Source: Lumbricus terrestris (Eukaryota > Annelida > Clitellata > Crassiclitellata > Lumbricidae). Taken from it: a stretch of 64,000 nt of DNA. The notes beneath the pieces are model-generated. The model ran no database searches. It was not told where the DNA came from and worked only from the letters and a program-made list of their open reading frames with translations. Each line of letters starts with the position of its first letter. Positions within the stretch are counted from its first letter, which is position 1. The translations under genes and the position numbers were made by a program. Of the stretch, positions 11,212 to 20,600 are shown in pieces. The stretch is from contig OX457046.1 of NCBI GenBank assembly GCA_949752735.1, positions 34,140,055 to 34,204,054 of the forward strand, given 5' to 3'.

Positions 11212-12559
11212 GCTGTTGTCATGGCAACCCTGGCATCGGTGTGCTGTGCCTTTCCGCGCAGCATCTCGTCATTGATGAGTCGACCGAAGAGTCGCCGTAG
11301 TTCATCTTCACGGGGCATGCTGCTGTAGACGATCGCAAGGATGTCTAGGAAATCGAAACCGGACGGAAACCAGTTCAACGATCTGGCGCAACAGCCGTCT
11401 ACGCTTATTGTTGCGTCTGGTTTCTCCTCCATAGGTCGGAACTTCTGTCCAGTCAATGACCACAGAAGACCGAGGTACCTATGACACGGATCTTGTCGGC
11501 CTTGACCTAAAATCGTCAAAACACAAATCAGAAGCATAACTTAATTAATACAATAGTTAATTAAAGACTCCACAGTCCACATGCAGCAGACCGAAGAAGG
11601 GGAACGAATAAGGAATGGGGAAGGGAAGGGGAAGACGAAGAACAGGAATAGGGGCCTACATGGCCAGGAACAGATACAGGAAGAAATAGGAAGATGAAGA
11701 GCACTAGTTCACTGATACCGCCATCCAGTTATATGCTATCATCTCCCTATAGCTTCAGCATGGCGATAGCACGTGCATGGGACAGAACGAAATTTCTGAC
11801 TCGACGAGAATGAACTTATATTCAAGAACTCACTCTGCACTATATAGCACTGCAAATACACCTCACCGGCACAACTGGTAGGCTAATCTGATTTTGTGTG
11901 GGTCACAGTGCATGGGTGCGTGTGCGCGTTAGTGCGTGAGTACGTGAGTGTATGTGTGTGCGTGCGTGTGCGTGCGTGCGTGCTTGTGTCCCGATATAAG
12001 TGCTCCAAATGGGAGTTATTATGGACTCATATGTCACAGGTTAATAATTAATTGTATAGGCTACGGTGTGTTTACCTGTTCGGAGTATAGATTGGACATC
12101 GCTGCCCATCCCGTAAATGTCCTCCTCTGCGAAAACCCGGTAGCCACCCGAGCTCTCCCTCTCCTCCTCTTTCCGCATCAACGTCTCTTTGCGAAGTTCT
12201 TTGTTCTTGTCCACTTTCTCAACGGCAACAGCAGTTGTTGGATCCCGCTTCTTTAATTCCTCTTCTGAACTGAAGCGCGTCTGCTCGGCGAGAAAGTTCT
12301 CGGCGGCGCGCATCACAAACAGAGCGTAGCAGACGTTTTTACGCATGAGTGCCTCGATGAAACCGATGGCTAGACCCGATTCACGAACGACCCTCGCTAC
12401 CTCCGCAGATCGCCTGTCCATGTCGCCCAGTTTGTCGGAGATGGTCGTCCACGTATTGTCCAGCTGCACGACACGGCGCATCATGCTGGACAGCTTGCTG
12501 CTGAACGTCTGTCGCAGATACAGGAAGTTGGAGCGCATCGATTCAAACTGGTCAGCCAT
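10434..12559 (-). CDS. Unrecognised 518-residue protein with poly-Q tract, 2 exons
   Basis: Exons 12076-12559 and 10434-11506 join in phase (ACA G|GT, donor G|GTAAAC, acceptor TTTTAG) to a 518-residue frame starting MADQFESM and ending VLRRTKK. I do not recognise the family. Residues 1-110 are predicted helical (LRQTFSSKLSSMMRRVVQLD, then WTTISDKLGDMDRR), followed by a charged KE-rich stretch. Exon 2 opens with a more conserved-looking block: CHRYLGLLWSLTGQKF, then SLNWFPSGFDFLDILAIVY. A poly-Q run follows, then a low-complexity Gly/Arg/Lys-rich C-terminus. No signal peptide or clear membrane segment is seen. The frame is intact across both exons, which argues for a real gene. It is divergently paired with UQCC1 955 bp away. 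An upstream exon is possible, because the frame stays open before MADQF. Confidence 0.65.
11181..11214 (-). repeat. CAG/CTG triplet repeat encoding poly-Q
   Basis: About ten CTG units on the plus strand give [10 protein letters not shown] on the coding minus strand of the poly-Q gene, with interruptions at both ends. The same repeat generates false Leu- and Cys-rich frames on the plus strand. Confidence 0.9.
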
Positions 12560-13513
12560 GATTGCAAACTGCAGCACGTATACGGTGTATACGCGTTGGA
12601 GGAAGCCGTCGGAAATTCGTTTCCAGGTACTGTTGTACAAAAACAGGCCTATATCTTGTCTTTTAGATCAAGCACACAATTTTGGTGTAGGCAAATACGA
12701 ATTCCGGTTAAGCGTATCTTTGAGCGCTTAAGTTATACTAATTATTATTTATGAACTGTCATGGAAACCGATTTGCGGACAATGCTTCTAATCGGTCACT
12801 CTAATATATAGCCTTGTGTTGCCGGTTTAGGTGTAAGGCTAATCGAATGCGTAATTTAATCTCTTTTGCCTTGAAATAGTCGCCTATTCAGGCAAATCTC
12901 TTCTCTGCTTTGACATTTACCTTTTTAAACACTCTCTCGCGATATTCGGAGCAAAATTTCATATGCGAAACAGTTTCAAATGTATGCGCTACAAAATGAG
13001 GCCTTATCGCCGGGCATAGAATTTAGAAATAAAAAAGAAGGTTGCCATTTTTATCGCATAACGTGGTTTCATGCATGGTTTCATGGTCGTCGCCGAAATG
13101 CCAAGGTTATTAAAACTGTAATTTTAAATTCCGTGCATATTGGAAGTTTTATTTATTATAGTAACACAGCTATGCTCTAGTAATAACACTACCAAATAAC
13201 CAGCGTATGATTCTATGTTATTCATTCATGCTAATAAATCTATCTCATCCGTTGCGTTAAAACAGCAAGGACATAATTTTCTGTAGCGCTGTTTCGGGAA
13301 ACCACAATGCCTACTTATTACATCCGATCAAGTTCAAACAACTGTCGGCTTGTTTCAAATTTATTGCTTTTAGCGAACATGAGATTGATGTAGCAATAAA
13401 AAAAACTGTGTTTACTGTTAGGTTCAAGCAGCCGTGAAAGAATCGCTTGCGAAGTCTACTGGAATGAGCTGTGTTTACCTTTTTTGTTAACGAATTCAGA
13501 GATGATATAGATT
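12560..13513. promoter_or_regulatory. Divergent intergenic region, poly-Q gene / UQCC1
   Basis: This 954-bp spacer separates two head-to-head start codons, so it should hold both 5' regions and promoters. It is AT-rich with no recognised repeat family and no convincing TATA box or initiator. The designation as regulatory rests only on the gene arrangement. Confidence 0.4.
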
Positions 13514-14374
13514 ATGGCGGGAGCGTTACGAAATCTTTTATGGCGTCACTCTGCCATGAACATACATGTCCATCTGCAATCTTTGTCATGCAGTGCAGTT
13601 CGGCAACTTTCATTCGTGTCAGCAAGATCTTCTGCGAATTCGTTGCAACTCATGAAACCGATTACTACTTTTAATACACCATCGTGTCGTGCTTGTGAAA
13701 GTAACATAATTTCGAAATCATCGTTTAGCACTTCAGGCTTGGTTTCTTCAGTTTTTGATAAAATCACGTTCAAAATTCGAATGAGGTATCCAAAGTATGT
13801 GTTGCGGACGTCTTCGTTAAGATTGTACCTGTGCTGCGTAGAACTGGTAGACCACGACTTGTTTCTGCGCGAGTTTGAACTGCCGGATACGTTCAATTCA
13901 TGGTTTCGCGTTACGGAACTTCACATCTGGCTGTGCATGGTGAGGCTAGCTCAAGAGGGGAAAGAAGGCAAGTTTATTCGCAACAACATGCTCCAATTCA
14001 TGTGGCAGGACATCGAGAAGAAGACAAAAAAACTCGGAGAAAAGGCTGCATCGTCGTCAGCCCGTAGAGAAGGAATACAGTCTCTCAGCGAGCAGTTCAG
14101 AGCCGTTCTTTTTGCCTACGATGAGGGATTGCTGAGCGACGATAAGGCTTTGGCCGGTGCTCTGTGGAGAAACTTCTTCGAGAAGGAGTGCAAAGACGTG
14201 GCACATCTGGAGAGAATGGTTGAGTACGTGCGTAGGCAGCTGTGTGTCATCGATGAAATGGAGTCGAATGTTGTGCTGACCAGTGGACTCATGACGTTTT
14301 CACCTCTGAATGAAACGAACGAAGCCCTCGAAAGGTGTAACGAGATCCTAGCGCAGATCATGAAGAGACTTTAA
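13514..14374 (+). CDS. UQCC1: Ubiquinol-cytochrome c reductase assembly factor 1-like (CBP3 family), intronless
   Basis: This is a single open frame of 286 residues. UQCC1, the homologue of yeast Cbp3, works in mitochondria with UQCC2 to support cytochrome b synthesis and its entry into complex III. The family core spans about residues 110-250: LPDTFNSWF and LHIWLCMVRL (123-145), then LQFMWQDIE (160-168), AYDEGLLSDDKALAGALWR (201-219) and HLERMVEYVRRQL (231-243). These mirror the human LPDTFNSWF, HFMWED, GYDEGILSDD and LVEYVRKQ motifs. The N-terminus (MAGALRNLLWRHS, basic and Ser/Arg-rich) looks like a mitochondrial presequence. Length is close to that of the human protein. The gene has no introns, unlike every other complete gene here, which may mean intron loss or a retrocopy. 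Start chosen as the first in-frame ATG. Regulation is not visible. Confidence 0.92.
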   Translation: MAGALRNLLWRHSAMNIHVHLQSLSCSAVRQLSFVSARSSANSLQLMKPITTFNTPSCRACESNIISKSSFSTSGLVSSVFDKITFKIRMRYPKYVLRTSSLRLYLCCVELVDHDLFLREFELPDTFNSWFRVTELHIWLCMVRLAQEGKEGKFIRNNMLQFMWQDIEKKTKKLGEKAASSSARREGIQSLSEQFRAVLFAYDEGLLSDDKALAGALWRNFFEKECKDVAHLERMVEYVRRQLCVIDEMESNVVLTSGLMTFSPLNETNEALERCNEILAQIMKRL

Positions 14375-14589
14375 TGAAATATTAATGGACATTAGATATT
14401 GTGGATTCAGCAAGTAACGTTAGATCTCTAGGTTGTTTGATTTTGTACGACAAAGTAAATATTTAACAATGTCTGCACAGCAGTTGTTTGAGTAAATTTT
14501 GCTGTTTGCTTAGTCTTAAGTTTGTGTAGACGAATTTATATAGCACCTATTCAGCCTTCTGCTTGGGATCAATCCCAGCACTGCCTTTA

Positions 14590-14835
14590 AATTAAAATTA
14601 CATTCTATTCAGATCTTAACGGTAAACCATAACAGTTAACAAATTTTAGCTAGGAAATATGTTTCCAAAAAATTAATGATATCCTACGGTAAAATACTTA
14701 TTTCGTTGATGACTTTGGCTAAATAGCCTTTGTAGGGAGGGGGTGGAGAAGCTTGTTTGTAAGTACGCATCGGGGGGTGAACAAAATGTACAGGGGTCGA
14801 GAACACATATTTTGCGTACGTAATATATGGATGGC
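14590..14835 (+). repeat. Dispersed repeat family, copy 1
   Basis: About 240 bp beginning 'attaaaatt..ttctattcagatct' and including 'tgtagggaggggg', 'tacgcatcgggg', 'aacaaaatgtacagggg' and 'acgtaatatatggatgg'. The same order of blocks recurs at 54118-54380 and, in reverse orientation, at 53135-53310. No coding capacity or clear terminal repeats. Confidence 0.7.
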
Positions 14836-14997
14836 CCTTTGAAGTTTCTTGTTTGAATTTATATTTATGTAGCACCTGTTCAGACTTCTGCTTGGGACCA
14901 GTCCCAGCACTGCTGTAATGAAACAAGTGTTCCTAAAAGGTGCTTTTAAAATCTACGCATAGAATAAGACTGATGCTGACAACGGCCATTTCCTATA

Positions 14998-15310
14998 GTT
15001 GCTCTCACCATGGCAAGGAATGAATGCATTGTCGCATTGCATGGTAAGCTTGCAAGTTCCATCTAGCTCACTGAGGATGTGCATAATATCAATGCAGAGG
15101 ACACTGAACACCTTCCATTATTTTAACCTGTAGGTAAAGATATTCTAGTTGCCCTCACCAATGTCACCATAGCAAGGAATGAATGCATTGTCGCATTGCA
15201 TGGTAAGCTTGCAAGTTCCATCTAGCTCACTGAGGATGTGCATAATATCAATGCAGAGGATGCTGAACATTTTCATTATTTTAACCTGTAGGTAAAGATA
15301 TTCGGTCGAT
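14998..15310. repeat. Two-copy tandem duplication, 159-bp unit
   Basis: The block 'gaatgcattgtcgcattgca' to 'aacctgtaggtaaagatatt' occurs twice with a 159-bp period and only a few differences (for example 'gacactgaacacc' against 'gatgctgaacatt'). No coding content is seen in either copy. Confidence 0.9.
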
Positions 15311-15453
15311 CGTAGATCTGCAGTGTTTTTATTTTGTAAAGCATTCAGCATGAATTAATGATCTTGGAGCTTAATAATTTTCTGGTGTCAGACCCAAACA
15401 CACAGGCTTCACTTTGAATGTACTAAAGTGACTGGAAAACTAAAGCAGCTTGT

Positions 15454-15517
15454 TTAACCCTTTACCGACCAAAGTATGGCATGGGAAAATCTATGCACTT
15501 GGTCGGTAAAGGGTTAA
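15454..15517. repeat. Perfect 19-bp inverted repeat (hairpin)
   Basis: TTAACCCTTTACCGACCAA at 15454-15472 is followed, after a 26-base loop, by its exact reverse complement at 15499-15517. It could form a strong stem-loop. A related single arm ('ttggtcggtaaggggctaacc') occurs near 2884, so this may be a small dispersed element rather than a terminator. Confidence 0.85.
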
Positions 15518-15909
15518 GTGCTCGGTATGTTTTGAGAGCTAGGGCATGAAGAGAAAGTTGTTAAAAAGGAGTGAAAGCTGTTTGCAGGAGAGAAGTGGCG
15601 ACAAGAACCACTAAATTTAGACATCATAGGGCCTGGCTGTTAAATAAGTTAGCTGTCTTAACAAGACACAATGTCATACCAACACTTGACAAAATACGTA
15701 CAAAACAAAAAAATGCACAATGTGCAGCACATTAATTTAGGACTTGGTAAAAACCTCAAAGCCTGCAGCAGGAATGAAGACTTAACAGTTTAAAGTAACT
15801 TACTTAAACATCAGAGCATGTATGGTAACCAGCCTGATTGGACAAGAACAATACATAAAAAAGAATATTGCTGTTGCGATTATTTGTAGCATGCTAAGTA
15901 CAGTGCAGC

Positions 15910-16078
15910 CATGGGCAGAGTTTATCAGGGGCTAGGGGGGCTCAGCCCCCCCCCCCCCCCCCATGAAGACCCAGATTCTTTTTTTACCGTGTAAATGGTA
16001 TCTTTTCCCGGGATTATTCCCCCCCCCCCCCAAGAAGGCTTTAGCCCCTCCAAGAACGGAAACCAAACTCCGCCCATG
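15910..16078. mobile_element. 169-bp TIR element, family c, with perfect 8-bp target duplication
   Basis: The ends CATGGGCAGAGTTT and AAACTCCGCCCATG are inverse complements with one mismatch. The flanking 8 bp AGTGCAGC are identical (15902-15909 and 16079-16086). The interior contains two poly-C runs and no coding capacity. The 8-bp duplication suggests the hAT superfamily. Confidence 0.8.
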
Positions 16079-16157
16079 AGTGCAGCTAAGTAGACTATAG
16101 TGCAACTTACGCTGCTGACTAAGTACCGTGCAACTAAGTACAGTGCTACCTTGAATC

Positions 16158-16385
16158 CAAATGTTTGTGTGGGCCCTCCACTGGTTATTCTTTTGGGGGC
16201 GTAGTGTGTATGGGTATGCAGCCACAGAGTTGCAGGTTCGAAACCACCTCAAGCCGACGCGTAGGACAAGTGCTTCACTCGCAATTATTGGTCAGCGCTT
16301 CGGCGTGAAGCTCCGAGTCAGTGTCCGCACTGTAATCGGGAGAGCTGAGTATATTCTTGAAGGGACGCAATAACAAGTGCCCATA
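16158..16385 (+). mobile_element. tRNA-derived SINE, copy 2
   Basis: It has the B-box 'ggttcgaaacc', the 'cctcaagccgacgcgtagga' body, 'gcgcttcggcgtgaagctc' and the 'cttgaagggacgcaataaca' tail of the family seen at 4310 and 24157. The A-box half is only partly recognisable, and 'gagcgcctctgagtaga' is shortened. Confidence 0.75.
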
Positions 16386-17001
16386 CATACATTATTCTGT
16401 AGGCTACAGTTTTGCTAATCGATATAATGCGTTCGTTCATAATGACGTTTTACATCGCCCAGGATAGCGCAGGCCCCACCGATACGCCCTGCCAAATCCA
16501 GAGGCAATTTTTATGTCCAAATGCAACAGAATACAACTGCAAGTCCGTTTAGCTCACACTTTTAGTAGTAGTAATTGCGGTTTAACGTCGCTGTGGGGTA
16601 ACAAAGGCATTAGCGACACCCTCCTCCTTTATCCAGGCTTGGGACTGGTACTGGCTGAGTGCACCCAGTGGTGGAGTTGCTTACACTAAAAACAGCAGGA
16701 CTCTTCTTTTCCATCGGTCTTTTCATCTAAAAAGCCGAGTTACTGCTGTAGCCTTTAAGTTTTGGGCGAAATGCGACTTCGCTTCCTGACAACGCATCAT
16801 TGTGTGCCAGGAAAATGTTAATTTTTAAGATTTTGTTTACTGTTTTGTAATCAAAGTGTTCGTGGTACGTTTGATTATTTCACTTATGTGTAGATCTTTT
16901 ATTTCGTTTGGTTATAATATTGAATATTTGTTGTAAATAAGCAATTTCAGTTTCATAGGCGTCGTATAGCACAAGGTGGTTAGGACGCGGTGCGCTTGAT
17001 A

Positions 17002-17092
17002 TTCGTAATCGTAATGGTGAGCTCCAAATTCCAAAAGCGCTACTCGAAAACTGAGCTCAAACACCAGCTTGTTCACGAGCGCTGTTTTAAGA
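17002..17092 (+). repeat. Dispersed 75-bp repeat, copy 1
   Basis: It contains 'cgtaatcgtaatggtgagct', 'aaaagcgctactcgaaaact' and 'caccagcttgttcacgagcg'. Related copies occur at 36193-36256 and 57617-57695 (same orientation), and at 37720-37786 and 43846-43928 (inverted). Confidence 0.6.
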
Positions 17093-17652
17093 CGGAGGGG
17101 TTTCCAGAGTCAAAGAAGGTCAGAGCCCAGTGTACATAGGATCCAGATCAGGAGAGAAGGCAGAGCAGCCGCTAAGGAGGGGGTTCGTTTGGGTAAAAAA
17201 AATAACTGGAAGGCGGAGAGCAGCTGAATCAGGATAGGAATTACATAAAAGCTGCGACTTCATTTTGAGTGTAAAATTTCAAAGGTTAGGTAATTGTTTT
17301 GAGCAGATAGTAAAATTTGTAATCTCGAGATTTCTACAGTGCCCACAAAGCAGAGATGCACAAAGAAAACTTGATGAAATGAGATTAAGTGTAGTTTCTG
17401 ATTACTAAAGTGGTGTATTTTATCTAGGAGATTTTAGTTTCATGTCTGCATTATCCAAATAATTTAGATTACAAGTGTTTTCATTAATAGGTTGTTTCAG
17501 TTGAGGCCATTAGTCATTACCTATCAGCTATGTTGTTGCCTGTCCAACATACCAAGCTCTAGTTGGTTATGTTATAGGTGATTTGATTTAAAAATTATTG
17601 GTCATATGTGTGAACGAAAAAAAGATATGGACTGTTTTAGGAACTTCTGACG

Positions 17653-20600
17653 ATGTCAGGTGGTCACCGTTCGCAGACGCCTCAGACGCAGCGTAAGCAT
17701 TTGATTAAGATGGCAAAAGTTGTCTAGAATAAAGGAAGCTGTTTACAACCTTTCATTTATGTCAGTATTTTAAACGTTACATTTAGAAATGCAGTCTTTG
17801 GTAGCCATATCAATTTCTGCAATACAGTACGTTCATATTAGAATTATTAACTTTTATCAGTGAATTAATTTTGTTTTCCACGCCCTTGATGTGTTGTATG
17901 AGATTTATGTCATAGCAAGGACCTGCAAGGTATGTTATTAAGCTTTATTTGTATTTGATATCAGTGACTTTTTAGTATCAACATGTAAAGAGTAATTCTA
18001 GCCCCATTTGAAACAGCAGTGCCAACATTTAACGTGGTACTCATCAGTCATTGGAATTTGAAGTCTTAGCTGCTCATTTGCTCATGTTTGGACCTTTGAT
18101 TAGAGCAGCTTGATTAAAATGGTTTGGTCTTGTACTTTACCATTGGATCATAAGATCATATTCTTGGCTACTAAATTTGGCAATACAAACTACTGAGCAT
18201 TTGCTCCTTTGTTGTGAGGCAAAGTTAACTATCTGCACATTATGGTTTACTAAAAAAAGTTATGCGATATTATGTAAATCATTATTTATGTGATAAATTC
18301 TTTTTAGGTTTTCTTATCAAGCACCTGCTTAGATGTTTCGGATTGATTTTGCCGAGTATATAATATTTATGCGAATACTGCTTATTATGATGTTGCTTGA
18401 AAAATTACTGGAAATTGTTTTTAAATACTGAGATGGTATGTTCTGTTGTAAAGCTGGGTAGATTTAGGGCAAGTTCTGGTAAATTCTGTCATAGCTGGTT
18501 GTAAGTCAAAAGCGTTTGAGATCATCTTGGTATTTCAATGTTGCACGACTGTGTAGTCAAACCTATGAGATCTCTTAGCAGTGCTCAACATCTTTGTATT
18601 TATTGCTCTGAATGTGAATATTGTGACTAACTCTTCGAGCCACTTGAAGTATTTTAATATTGTTGTTGCATCGCCTATGTTCCAGTCTTTTGTTTCGTAC
18701 TATGTGTTTCAAAACCTTTGTTGGTAGAGCTTGTGTTTTTAGCAAATGTTGTTTTTGTATAGAAACTTGGTGACTTTGGCAAAAGCAATGCAATGGTTTC
18801 AATTGTTCCATTTTGTTTGCATGGCTTGAACAATAGTTGCCACGTTTGCATGAGCAGTCATAGTCACCAGTGTCCTGATGAATCCAGTCGGCAATCAGCG
18901 TTACAGAGGTCGTACTGGGTGCCTGTTATTATTCCCCACCCTAAAGACATGGTACTCATTTCTTACAGTACAACATAAAAGGGTGCTGGTGGTACTTATT
19001 GAAGAAGACACAGTTGTAAGGAGAAAATAGTGCAGTTTTAATATGACATCGGTACATTTCCCATTGGCTCTTCATCTTGATGGTGATGACAAAATGTGAT
19101 TTGCACAGACAGCTTACACCACAAGGTTCTTTATAATTACTTTGTATTTTCTTTGCATTGTCGTTGATATTATAAAAAGTGGCAGATCTGGTTATGACAG
19201 AACTTTTGGGTGTTGTGTAGTTGTTATGTCTTATCTTTAGACGTCATGTTTATATATATTGTTTCTGCAACATGCACCAGTGTCGTGGATCTGCTACTAA
19301 TTGCATGCTTGCATGTTAGTTGCGTTGCATTTGTAGACATGTCTACTCCCCGGGTCGGTCGAAACGCTCATTCGTCTTATGGTTTGTCTTCAGGTCAGGC
19401 GTCGTCATCCTCGCTGCAAGGGGTAAGTAATTTAATTCAGCTTCTAAATGCCCCAATGGGATGCTGTGGCATCGTGGTGTGTTACACAATACACAGTGTT
19501 TGTTGCCTTGTGACTGAAAAGTTGCGGGTTTGAATCCACCTCTGGTGACTGTGTACTGACCTTGGACCAGTTGCTCGCTCATATCTGTCTCATTTGCTCC
19601 TAGGTCAAAGGAGCTTATCGTGCGACACTCCCATCTGGAGTGAATGATGGATTAGTGTTATTTTCGTTGCAGCATCGTTAGTCTGATTCTGTGTAGTAGC
19701 GCTCTGCCAAATCGTTAACATAATTTGTTCTCAACTTTGAACTTTCCTGTTTTAAATTGGACATCCGCCATGGACCACCTCTCCTCTATGTCGTAGTGGA
19801 GGATTTTCTGATTCATTATCTGAAATCAGTTTGATTTTGGCACCATGTATGTTGCCTCCTGAATTTAGAAATTGACACAATCGAAGCTACTATTTACAAT
19901 TGCAGCATTGTAAATGATATGATATTATGATCCCAAGCACTTTCAGAAGGTTCCAGTTAGCAGAAGAACAATTCACTGTTTGACGGTTTCATCATTGCTT
20001 GCTTATTGTTTGGTTTTACAGGAGGCAAGTACAAGTGGTGGAAATGCTTCCGCAAGCAAGCCGACGAATCCATTTGTAACTAACCCTCATGGTCATCCTT
20101 CCTTCAATCCAATCAAACTTGGATCAAAGGGTGGTGTAAGTATCTGGTTTTGGCAACCCTGATTGTCAGTGGCACGTCTTTTATCCCTGACTTTAGAGAA
20201 CAAGTGTATTGGAATTTTATGAAATTTAATGTGGTTCTCCAGGTCTAGAATTCTGGTAATATTTCTCTTGGCTGCAAATGCCTGATGAGGGTTTACTGTG
20301 GAAATAGCGTTTTAATATCTCTGGCATAATGGTCTCTCACTGTTTTGTACAGCGAATTTATTTCAGTTCCTTAAAAAATTTACAATTACGTAGTTTTTAA
20401 AAATTTTCAATATATTTTTCTGTGAGCATTTAATTCTATGGTGTTTTTAAGCTGATAAAACCTGAATACTATAGAATACTTAAGTGTGAATATTGATGTT
20501 TTTGTTGAGGTATTATCGACTAGATCGTATATTTTGAATGGCATTTACTTTGTGACACTTTGACCTTTGATCCAACAGAGCGATGGAAAGACCCCTAAGC

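Larger units (their letters stand above)
14375..17652. other. Intergenic: UQCC1 3' flank to SMARCE1 start
   Basis: No gene was recognised. The stretch holds a dispersed repeat (14590-14835), a 159-bp tandem duplication (14998-15310), a 19-bp hairpin (15454-15517), a small TIR element with an 8-bp duplication (15910-16078), a SINE (16158-16385) and a dispersed 75-bp repeat (17002-17092). Sequence between about 16560 and 16740 has a 'ggtttaacgtcg' block like SINE tails. The SMARCE1 promoter should lie just before 17653, but no motif stands out. Confidence 0.7.
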
